From Rhynchonema sp. JSB1_4 (taxonomy: Eukaryota > Nematoda > Chromadorea > Monhysterida > Xyalidae), in NCBI GenBank assembly GCA_030248065.1, contig JASAMV010005349.1, forward strand, positions 1 to 64,000: DNA of 64,000 nt, read 5' to 3'. Made by a program: the position numbers and the translations under genes. The notes below the pieces were generated by a model. The model ran no database searches. It was not told the DNA's origin and saw only the letters and a list, made by a program, of their open reading frames with translations. Positions 10,457 through 22,400 of this stretch are shown here, piece by piece. Position 1 is the stretch's first letter; the number at the start of each line of letters is the position of its first letter.

Positions 10457-13400
10457 TCATTTGAACGTAAATCCGCTTTTAGCGAATGCCCTTGCCACGC
10501 CAGCCTTCTGTGCGTCAGTCAGTGGTTGCAGTGGTGAACGTAATGGTCCACCGTAGTAACCCATCCGGTCCAACGCGTACTTCAGTCCGGCCACGCCGAA
10601 GCCTCGTGTCACCTGGGAATATGGTGGCTTGTAATTATGTATGTTGGGTGTTACTGTATTGCAAACTTGGATATCTTTGCTTTCGTTATTTTGCCCTTTT
10701 TGCTTTTGGTCAGACAGTGTGAACAAGGTCGTGTACAAAGCAATTGAAATTGAGATTGAATAAACATCTTTTATGAAAAGCACTACGGTCCGAACGACCG
10801 CCTCCTACAGAGCTGGGCTAGCACAGTTTCACATATGTACATACATAGACGTGGCCTATCAGTTTTTTCTCAATTTAGGCACTGGTGTTTCTGTGGATTT
10901 GCAAGATCATAATATTGAAAACCGAACACTCACAACAGCATTCGGTGCAACCAATCTGGCCTGCAGATCCAATGCTTTTTTCGAGCACCCATTCTTGATG
11001 CATTCCTCATAGAGTTGCACCAATTCGTGACCCAAACAGTTTGCGGCCGCACACACGCCGCCTACGGAGCCGACTTGCAAGCCTGGTAGAAGTTTAAAAA
11101 TAATTTTTTGATTGTCTGTTCGTGTAATTCTTAATTTCACTATTTTTAAAGCCCACTATAGTAAATTTCCAAATTCGCTGCCGCACAGTAAAGTACGCCC
11201 CATAGTTAATGTCAGGTTCTAAACCCGAAATTCAACTTGTGAAACATTCGGACAGCCAACACACACGCAGCTTGCCAGCCAGCCACGCAGCTGCGCGTAA
11301 TGTTTCAGAACCGCGCATGGTTAGCGTTCGGGTTTAGTACGTGACATTAAGTATGGGGCGTATTTTACTGTGCGGCAACGAATTTGGAAATTTACTATAT
11401 AGGCAATCTAGCCGCTGATGTCACCGCCGCGAAATCTACAGTATATAGTCTGTTGATTATATTTCGACATAGTGTATAAGCCCCATTCAGCGATGTTTGG
11501 AGCGGGCTGGGTCGACGCCATTCTAAATGAATGTTTCAGGCATTACCAACTCATTCGCAGAGCCATTGAACATTGTTGGTGCTGTGCGATGACAGGCCAC
11601 GTGTTTTGCGCCACGCGGCAAGCAATGTTCAATCGGTGTTTTGCCTGAGTTAGCAATGCTTGAAACATTCATTTAGAATGGCGTCGACCCAGCCCGCTCC
11701 AAACATCGCTGAATGAGGCTTATACACTATGTCGAAATATAATCAACAGACTATACCAGAGGCTGAGATGTTCCACCGCTTCTCGACTTAGACATGAAGC
11801 GATATTTACGTAGTTCAATGTTTCAGGCTGCTTTTCAGCCACGCGGCTGAGCTGAGTGCTCTATGCTCAGCTCTAAGAGGTACAATTTTACAACACAGGG
11901 AATTTTTCTTTAGGACACAGTTTGAGATAGAGTTGCTCCACTAATTTCGACCAGCCTAAAAGATGTTCATTAGCTGTAGAGGAATAACTTTTACGCTGGT
12001 CAAAATTAGTGGAGTAGCTCTATCTCAAACTATGACCCAAATAAAAATTCCCTGTGTTATAAAATTGTACCTCTTTAGAGCCATTCGGATTACACAGTAC
12101 TCAGCTGCGTGGCACGAAACAGCATGAAACATTGAACTAAATAAAAATCGCTTCATGTATAAGTCGAAAAACGGTGTAATGGCTCAGACTCTGGTATACT
12201 GTAGATTTCGCGGCGGTGACATCAGCGGCTGGATTGCCTTTACCCGGTAGCAGGAAGCCGGCTGAACCACACAAAACTTGGAAATCGAGCTCGCGAGTTT
12301 CGGCTACCATTCGCGTGATTTTGGCGATCTGACGTTATAATTGTTGGTAGGATTTTTGTTATTTTGAGACTTTTTGATGCTAATACTATAGTCTGTTGAT
12401 TATATTTCGACATAGTGTATAAGCCCCATTCAGCGATGTTTGGAGCGGGCTGGGTCGACGCCATTCTAAATGAATGTTTCAAGCATTGCTAACTCAGGCA
12501 AAAGACCGATTGAACATTGCTTGCCGCGTGGCGCAAAAACACGTGGCCTGTCATCGCACAGCACCAACAATGTTCAATGGCTCTGCGAATGAGTTGGCAA
12601 TGCCTGAAACATTCATTTAGAATGGCGTCGACCCAGCCCGCTCCAAACATCGCTGAATGGGGCTTATACACTATGTCGTAATATAATCAACAGACTATAA
12701 CTTCGATCAGGGTTAAGTTGCTTAGAGAAACGTCTAAATTAAAAGCATGCATTTTTATTATTGGTCGCACAATGGCTATATAAGAATTCATCAAAATCAA
12801 TCCTGATTTTTACGTTCAGTCACTCTTAACTACTGTGCTATTTGTGATTCTCACAAAACATTTTCAGCTGAAAATAATCTAGCAGATCAACCACGTTGCC
12901 GCAGGTCTGAAACATTCTCTTTACTACGTGTTTTGTGTGCGATCACGCAACGCAACGTCATTGCCCCGTCGCTTCCCGCTTAATTTGACCAATTCTTATA
13001 AAGTCATTGTGCGACCAATAGCATGTATAATCCTGACCGCGAGAAATTCACGTGACATGATCAAGGCGCACAACCGATAAATCACCTCACAACGTTGGAT
13101 ACAGGCCATAATGACATGTAATGTGAAACAACCGATTTACTGCCAAAGTGCATATCATTTTCAGAATTAGGTTTTCACAGGCAGGTATACATACCTACAG
13201 TACCGCACCAAGTCATCGTCAGCGCGACCGCAAATGCACTAGATTATTGCCACGCGATCCCGAAAATCATACAGCAGCCATTTTATGCTCGCGTAAACAA
13301 CGACTCGTTATGCAAACCACCCAAGTGCATCCTTTACTCACGTCTCCACCGCTGTCCTTTATCCCAATACAATTTGGATGTGCAGCCATTTCGATTGCCA

Positions 13401-16400
13401 AATCGGCCGATAGCTCAACACCGGTAATAGCAGGCACGTTGTACAGAATCGTTGGAATCGAGCACTGGTCGGCAACCTGGACACTTTTCTAATATATCGG
13501 TAAGTGTGATTTGCACTTTAAAGGGTGTGTCTAACGTCTCTTAACCCCATGTTTTATTGGATGCAATCGAAAGATGACCTCGACAGGCCGGCGTGTGCAA
13601 AAAACCGCGTCTTCTAGCTCGCTAAATCGCGAAATATTGAGGGTTACTTTTCGAATTAAATCAATTTCCGGACACAAAACTCCAGGCGCTTTTGAGTGCG
13701 CGCTACTCACGTTTGGCGTTTTTCTGCTGAAACATTGCATGTTTAAGCGCGGCTCAGCCGCCTATACAATGCACGTAGACGCTCAACACACACCGCTCTG
13801 GCTGCTGTCTTGACTGTGGACACAATGATTATTTCATTTAACACATAGAAGCTGGTTTGTGTGTGTTTCGCTTCGTAACTTTTCTAGTCTGCTCAGTCTA
13901 AATTTTGTGTCCGGAAATTGATTTAATTCGAAAAGTAACCCTCAAGATTTCGCGATTTAGCAAGTTAGAAGTCGCGGTTTTTTGCACACGGCGGCCTTTA
14001 GAAGACATCTTTCAATTCCACCCAACAAAACATGGGGTTAGGAGACGTTAGACACACCCTTTAACCTGGTGTAGAACACCGGTGCCGAATCCGCGATACA
14101 ATCAGATGTTTCCAAAATTATGTACAGTAATAAAGTAAGATGTAATTTATTATAAGCCAATGCCGTTAACATCGACAAGCGCAAACGTTGTGTGGAACAG
14201 GTCTTGGAGCAAGATTTCGGCTGTTGAAATTAGTGACGGTACGCAAGTAATTTTTTTCATATCCTATGACACAAAAATCACGTGGCCAAAGCAAATCAGG
14301 TGCGTTTCGACCTGATCTAAAATTTTGCTACACCAGCTGCTGCTTTGATGTTTTACACAAAAAATAACTGCCCAACATCACGACCAGGCCACCAGCACAA
14401 CACAGCACTCACTTTCGTATAATGTGCCTTCAAAGCATCTGCGTTCATGGCGGATTTATAGAACGACGGAGTGATGACCAGTGCTGCATCCGCGCCCGCA
14501 TCGGCAAGCACTGACGACAGATGCAGGGTTTCTGCGTAAAGGGGGAGGTTTAGTATCAACTGATTAATTTAACATGACTGGCTGTTGCAATAGTGGCGTG
14601 AGTTGGTCCCGGCCATGTTTGGTGGTCACACAGCCACAGGACGTTTAACAAAACGGCTTGAAGTCACTGTAAAAATCACAAGTTATCGCATATCGGGGCA
14701 TGCGCGGTAGCGCATGTCCCATATGGTTGTCCGGAGTTAGTGCCGGCAGCAAAAATTTTCATTGGCCAGTAATTCCACAATAAAGCACCGATGGTTTCAA
14801 TATTTAACCACAAGGTGCCGAAGGCCACCCTACATCTGCGTTCAAAATTTGACGTTGATCGGTACCGGCTTCGTGGAGTTACGGTACCCAACGCCTCTCA
14901 AAAAGTGCAAAAACGTTCTTCTTCTTCTTTCTTTCTTTCTTTCTTTCTTTTTTTTCCGGTAAAATGTTCGTCCAAAACTCAGGGATACATCGGACGAGAA
15001 ATCTGCCGCAGTACCGGGGGTTTTGAAGGTCGAGAAACTCGGTGGTGACATTGGTTTTTGGATCCAGTACTTTTCGGAGCCAGAACCGGAACTGGAACCG
15101 GAACTCAGTATTTAGCCATGCAAATAAGTCGCACAATACTGGTCTGGTCATAAAGACAGTGCGTGCGGTATATAGGTTTTCAGGGTCGAGAAATCTAATG
15201 GAGACATTGGTTTTTGAATCCGGAGCTCTTCGGAGCCAGAACCGGAACTGGAACCGGAATTGAGTATTTATCAGGCAAATAAGTCGCACAATACTGGTCT
15301 GATCATAAAGACAGTGCGTGCGGTATATAGGTTTTTGGGGTCGAGAAATCTAATGGTGGCATTGGCTTTTCAATCCAGAGCTCTTCGGAACTAGAACTGG
15401 AACTGGAACCGGAACTCAATATCTAGCCATGCAAATAAGTCGCACAATACTGGTCTGATCATAAAGACAGTGCGTGCGGTATATAGGTTTTCGGGGTCGA
15501 GAAATCTAATGGTGACATTGGCTTTTGAATCCGGAGCTCTTCGGAGCCAGAACCGGAACTGGAACCGGAACTCAATATTTAGCAATGCAATTAAGTCGCA
15601 CAATATTGCTCTGATCATAAAGACAGGTGCGGTATATAGGTTTTCCGGGTCGAGAAATCTAATGGTAACATTGGCTTTTGAATCCGAAGCTCTTCGGAGC
15701 CAGAACCGGAACTCAATATTTAACAATGCAATTAAGTCGCACAATATTGCTCTGATCATAAAGACAGGTGCGGTATATAGGTTTTCCGGGTCGAGAAATC
15801 TAATCGTAGCATTGGTTTTTAGATCCGGAACTTTTTGGAGTCAGAACCGGAACTCGAACCGGAACTCAAAACTGATTCACGTGAATGAATAACACAATAC
15901 TGCCCTGATCATGAAGAAAGGGGGGTGATATATAGGTTTTCGGGGTCGAGAAATCTAATGGCGACACTGGTTTTTGAATCCGGAGCTCTCCGGAGACAGA
16001 ACCGAAACTGGAACCGGAACTCAGTACTTATCCACGCAAATAAGTCGCACAATACTGGCCTGATCATAACGACAGTGCGTGCGGTATATAGGTTTTCGGG
16101 GTTGAGAAACACAACGGTGGCATTGGTTTTTAAATCTGGAACTATTCGGAGCCAGAACCGGAACTAGTACCGGAACTCAGGTTTGATCAATGCGAATAAA
16201 TAGTGTCATAGTGATCTGATCTCCAATTATGTGTCAGCTGTTTATGTTTCTGGGGTCGGGATATCCGATCGTGACATCGCTTTTTTAGCTCTGACTTGAT
16301 TGAGGTGTGAAACAGTAACATGAATACAGTCAAACCATCACAAGGTGAACCTCTAGATAGTGAATTCCTCTGTATAGTGAACGAATTATCAGTGTGATCA

Positions 16401-19400
16401 TGCGTATTTTCCGTCAACCGAACGAGAAAATGCGCTTACTCGATATAAAACAAAAATACAAGAAGAAAAATGCCTGCTGTCGCGCGGCAAGAATCAGGAT
16501 ATGGTTCTCGATATCATGCTGGTCGCATATAAAACACCTATACAAGATTGTTTACTCCCCCAAAGTCAAAAGATATCAGTGATTACGCACAGGAGCAAAA
16601 GGAGACTAAAAACATCACCGAAGCAGAAGAAAAGCTTATTTGCCAAAAAATGAACAGGATATAGAAAGAACCATTGCATTCCTTTCGAAAAGTGAATTAA
16701 AAAGCGATACGCCATCAAGGAACCATATTGCGGCCAATAGCGCAATCAGGCGACGACGGCAAGCTGTTACAGGTTCGATTGTTACTGGTGACGGCATAAA
16801 GAGTGGGTAAAACGATTATGCGTTGGCCGCAACATGGTTCCTTGATGGCGTATCGCTTTTTAATTCGCTTTTCGAAAGGAATGCAATGCCTCTTTCTAAA
16901 TCCTGTTCATTTTTTTGGCAAATAAGCTTTTCTTCTGCTTCGGTGATGTTTTTAGTCTCCTTTTGCTCCTGTGCGTAATCACTGATATCTTTTGACTTTG
17001 GGGGAGTAAACAATCTTGTATAGGTGTTTTATATGCGACCAGCATGATATCGAGAACCATATCCTGATTCTTGCCGCGCGACAGCAGGCATTTTTCTTCT
17101 TGTTGGCTAATACTTTTGTCGTAAAATCATGTTGTCGCATTTTGTCGTCAAAACATGTGTTATTTTCGCGATCATTTGGAACTCCTTGTTTGCGTGTGAA
17201 AGCGCCAAGAACATATAAAACATTTAGCGTGCGTTTGTGTGTGTTGTTGGCTACAATAACCCGAAACATTTCAGGTGTGTAATAAGCATTCAAAGTGATA
17301 CAGTTTACGGTATGGTCTAAGACTGCAAAGTATGGCTGGTTTGTCTTTAATGTCGTCAAATTATGTTGTCACATTTTTGTCATCAAACCACATGTGTCAT
17401 TTTCGCGCTCATTTGGGGGTAATGTATTATTGTCTGTTCGACGACAAAATGTGACGACATGATTTGACGACATTAAAGGCAAACCAGCCATACTTTGCAG
17501 TCAGACCATACCGTAAACTGTATCACTTTGAATGTTTATTACCCTGAATTCTCACGCAGCTAAAATGTTTCGGGTTATGCAGCCACATCTCGCGCGGTTT
17601 GGGCGCGAAGCCGAATCCGATAAACAACACACACAAACGCAACGCGCGCTAAATCCTTCATGATCTTGGCGCTTTCACACGCAAACTATGCGCGACATGG
17701 CTACAGTAACCTGAAACATTTTAGGTGTGTAAATTCGGGGTTAAAATCTTACTGTAATAGTCTAAGATGGGAAAGTATGGCTGGTTTGTTTATTTTCTGC
17801 AAATAGCATCACGTTACCTTCCCTCATGCGAGCTGTATTGTACTGTATCTGATGTGTTGACGGTTTTGATTTGATAGTCTTCCAAGTTCAATGATGTCTT
17901 GCAAGTTGGGCTTGTTTACCAAAGGCGTCACAAAGCTGATACTGAGAGAGACGGTGTCTTATTTATACACAGAAAATAAATTGATGAAACTGACAAAGCT
18001 GAAAGTGATAAGATGTGTTTCTTATCACGCATTCGCATGCTTAATACGAACTCACGGGACAAGTCTGAGAGCCACGTTTTATCAAAATACAGTGCACAGA
18101 AAAGGTCTATATAAAAGCTCGCAGTTAAGGAGTAGTGTCACTTTTCGAAATCATATGAGTCTAAATTTAGCGCGAGACGAACAGAGGCCACCCACCGAAC
18201 AGCAAAAGGTCAGCATGAAGATCGCCCCAATGATTTCGGCTTATGGTTAGATTACTTGACCCAAACAGTCATGAAAAATGGGATAATCATTTTAATGTGG
18301 TTTGCAAACTGCGAGGTACAAGACACACTACAATCTGCAATTTTAGGCTGCTTGATGCCTGCGCCTGCAGCACAAGAAGCGGTCACGCCGAGCCTGTAGG
18401 GTCTGCGCCTATGACCGTTTGCAAGGGCAAACTACACCAACACAGCCCGATTTCGAAGGTGGCAGTGGCGGATCCAGCTTTTGGCCAAGGGAGGGGCCAA
18501 ATCCAAAAAGTCACTTTGATCTAGTGCTTGTTCCATTTTCGAAAAGTCATTTTTATCCCGTGCTTGTTCAGAATTCCGCGCGTTTACACCAAATATTATG
18601 GTATAAAATGTGACAACGCGCGCGAAATGGTACTTTTTATATGCGCGCGGAAAGCCAATTTTCATTGAAAATAGGTGTATCTGACGCGCGAAGCGCGCGA
18701 TTTTTAGACTTTTGAAGTGTATGAGAGTGAAAATCCTGCGACTCCGTAGGGGCCCTTTTTCCTTCTTCCTTCCAAAACGGTGCCCCCCTTCAGGGGCCAA
18801 ATGGACCAAAGGGGGGCCACGGCCCCTGTGGACCCCTGGGATCCGCCCTTGAAAGGTGGTGTGTATTGGTCGCACAATGACTTTGTAAGAATCGGTAAAA
18901 ATTTTTTCCTGAATCGTAAAGCGGGAAAGTGACGGGTCAGTGACGTTGCGTTGCGCGATCGCACACAAACCATGCAGTCACCAAAATGTTTCAGACGCAC
19001 AACAACGTGGGTGCTCTGCTAGTTATTTTCAGCTTAAAATGTTTTGTGAGAATCACAAATACAGTTCCGGGTGCAATTCTAGGCTGAAAGTTGAAGTCGC
19101 GTGCACGCGCGTGCACGCGACTTCCTAGTGCTAAAGCATAGGGAGCGCACGCGAAGTTACTTCGACCTTTGCCTATACTTCTCACTGTTTCGAACGCGCG
19201 TGTACGCGCGTGCACGCGACTTCAACTTTCAGCCTAGAATTGCACCCGGTACTGTAGCACAGTGGTTAAAAGTGACTGAACGTGAAAATCAGGAATGATT
19301 TGATGAACTCTTATACCATGTGCGACCAATATTCAAAACGAATAGAAAGAGAAAATCATCATTATCCACTTTGTATTCTTCAACGTGTAACATTTCGCAA

Positions 19401-22400
19401 ATCAGCAGCCACGTCAGAACGTTTCACAGTTCTGCCAGCTGCGAAATCGGGCTAGTGTTGGCGTATGGTTTGCCTTTACGGTGCAGGCGAGTCTGCGCCT
19501 GCTACAGTAATGCACAGTATATCTATTCTATTGAGTCTGCGCAGGCTCATGCGGCTGGATGCGCCTGCAGGCGCAGGTCTCAAAAAACCTAAAATTGCAG
19601 CTGGTACTGTAGGCAGGTATTGATATACACACCCAGTCAGTGTAGTTCCTGGTCCGGAGAGGGAACAGGCGGTGCCCCCTTTTTTTCGGAGGGGAACAGA
19701 CATACCCACCTGGGGGGAAGGGGGGAGGACCCAAATTTGGAGAAAAGTCATTTCTTGAGGTCGAAAATTTGACCCATTTTTTTCACCTTTTTGGAAAAAA
19801 TCTCAATAAAAAGGGTATTTTGGCGATTTTTGACAACATTGACCTAAAACTCGCTTATTTTATGCCTAAAAATGCCTATTTTAGGCCTAAATTTGCCTAT
19901 TTTAGGCAAAAATTTGGGGAGCAGACGTACCCGGAGGGGAACAGTGGGGCAGGCATACCATGGAGGGAGAACAGACGTACCCGAGGGCGACCCCCTCCCC
20001 CCAGGAACTACACTGCACCCAGTTGGCCGCTGAAAAAAACGCACGATTATATTACACAAATCTCGCACGGTTTTCGTCAATCCAAACCATTATAACTACT
20101 TTATAAAGTTGTTTCGTCTGCGCAGCACTACTAGCGCTTTCGCTGAGTGGCTGTCTGGCTGCAGTCATACCGACAAATAATGGTCACGGTCGACCAAGCG
20201 CAATGTCAGGACCAAATTCGGGTTCGTCAAAATTTTTTTGAGGTTATTTTTGTTCTAAACAACAGGTACAGTAAGCACACTGCGCAAGACTAGAGCACGT
20301 TCAGTTATTTTTGACGAAACAATTTCAGGCTGCGCCGATGTTATCTTCCTGATCGAGACGTCCGAGGTTATAGGGCCGCTAATACCATGGGTGGGTGCTT
20401 TCGGGGGGGGGGGGGGTGAAAGTACACAATACAAATACTTGCACTTTGATCATTTGCCGCTTTGCCCCCAATAGCTGACACTTGAATTCCATCCCGAGGG
20501 AGCTCCATCTATTAAATACAGTACTACATTTGTGGCATGGGCAATGACGATTCTCAGTTGACGATATTTCCCATGTTGTATCGCAGGGTGCTCTGTTGCG
20601 ATATGAAAGTGAAAATACGCTTCATTTTTATGGGTTCCAGGCACTTAACGCGACGGTGACCATGACAGCCATCCTGAACATACAGGATCAATGCAATCAC
20701 GCTGCTATGGTGCACTTCAGTAATCCGAATGAAAAGTACCTATGTATTTTATATTATTCTTCTAACTAAAAATAATGCACGTCTTCATATTCATTGCAAA
20801 ATATAAACGGCCAACAATCTCATGATGTATACACCCAAAACCAACGCACAGGACTGGCGTCTTATTCAACTTGAACGATCTCAACTCTCAAGGTCAAATC
20901 AAGCAGGCCATCGACAATATTGACGTTGTGAGCATCCTGGGAATCAGCGACCTGGACTTGTATGTTTTGTGAACCTCAGCAGAAAACGGCCAATCGGGGT
21001 GACAGCCAATCTTAGTCAAGAGCAATTTCAGAGGAATCCGAACAATTTTAGACAAGGTTCTGGTGCCAGGTCAGGACCGGACGGATGCCCCGAACCACGT
21101 GGTTATGTTTATCAGTGGATAGTTAGTACTTAATGAATAAACCAAACTGCTTTTTTTGATATTACGCCCTTAGAAAAGCAGAAGTGTTTCAGTTGGGACC
21201 AAGCCATCGATTGCTGCCCATCGCCGTTTGCCAATGATGCAATACTGCTGGCCAAATCAACGATCTACGCTGTCGATATGCTCGGTGGCATGTTCATGGT
21301 AAACTACTTGTTACTTTACATTAAAAATGTGCAATAGGCTGACTTATGACAGAACAACATACAATTTTTTGTCACGAAAGCACTCAATGCAGCACGTTGG
21401 TTGTGATTCAAGAGGAATTTTGCATCTCATTCGATGGCATAGGCAATGGGTGGAATAGACAAAACAAGTCACGCTCACCGTCAGGTTCACCGTCAAGTTC
21501 AACGTTAGGCTTGCAATGGGAATGGAAAAAACTGTCGGCCAACCAAACTAGGCTCTTCACAACGTTATAATTATAGCACAGGCTGTGCTGTGGCAGCACA
21601 CCACAGCTGTGCAGCACAGCACTGTCTTTCAGTGAAATATTGTTGTGAGCCAGAGCGAGCGTAAAGGTGGAATTATAGTTGGTCGAGGACCTGTTGCGCC
21701 CAAAAGGTCGTCAACGACCAAGCGCCCAAATTTTGCGTTAGTTTTGGGCGCCAAGTCGCGTGGTCGTTTGGGCGCGCGGTCGCAGCTGGTCGCAACGAAT
21801 AGAAAGAGAAAAATGAATAAATAGAAGGGCTCTGGCCCCGAGGCTTAGGTAGGCCTGCTGCATGAATTCTGGCTGTTGAGAACGGCTTGTTTTGGTCAGA
21901 AAAAATTTATAAAAGACTAGGAACTCCGTTACGACTGAAATACCGGCAATACATATCGATTTTATAGCCGACGACCACGTGCAAAGTTGAAAATTTTCAA
22001 CTCGCGGTCGCGACCATTTTTGGTGGTCGCAGCAGGTCGCAGCCTGAGGTCGTCGACACCCAGTTATAGTTGGTCGCGCTCAACTATCACAGGGTGTTAG
22101 CGACCACTATGGTCGGCGGGTCGTTGCGCCCAAAAATTGTGGTCGCGACCCAACTATAATTCCACCTTAATGTTCAGCTTGACTTTGAAATTGACGGTGA
22201 ACTTGACGGTGAGCTTGACGGTGAACTCGTGAAGGTTCACCGTCAGCTTACATGTGACCATGAGTTTGACGGTGAACTTTGACGTTGAGCTTGACGATGA
22301 GCTTGACTTTGTTTTGTGAATTCCACCCAATCTTGTTTTGTGTTTAGTGGGCTGATGTGGTTCGAAAACTGAATGACACCCAAGTTCCAGCGTCTCAAAA

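Larger units (their letters stand above)
18424..19490. repeat. Harbinger-like element, interrupted by two later insertions
   Basis: Left end GGGCAAACTACACCAACAC near 18424 and inverted right end GTGTTGGCGTATGGTTTGCC near 19468-19487. Related ends occur at 46228-46385 and 57300-57355. The element is split by the hAT element 18463-18851 and the family C MITE 18866-19329, which itself contains another MITE. Confidence 0.65.

Noticed and set aside
15391..15759. Long open frames on both strands in the tandem array
   Set aside because: They are translations of a ~155-bp repeat, occur on both strands, and show no domain; treated as repeat frames.
17891..18250. 119-codon plus-strand ORF upstream of the vWA gene
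   Set aside because: Its 5' part lies before or over the TATA box and has no domain; only its last internal Met (18215) with the donor at 18246 fits the vWA gene.
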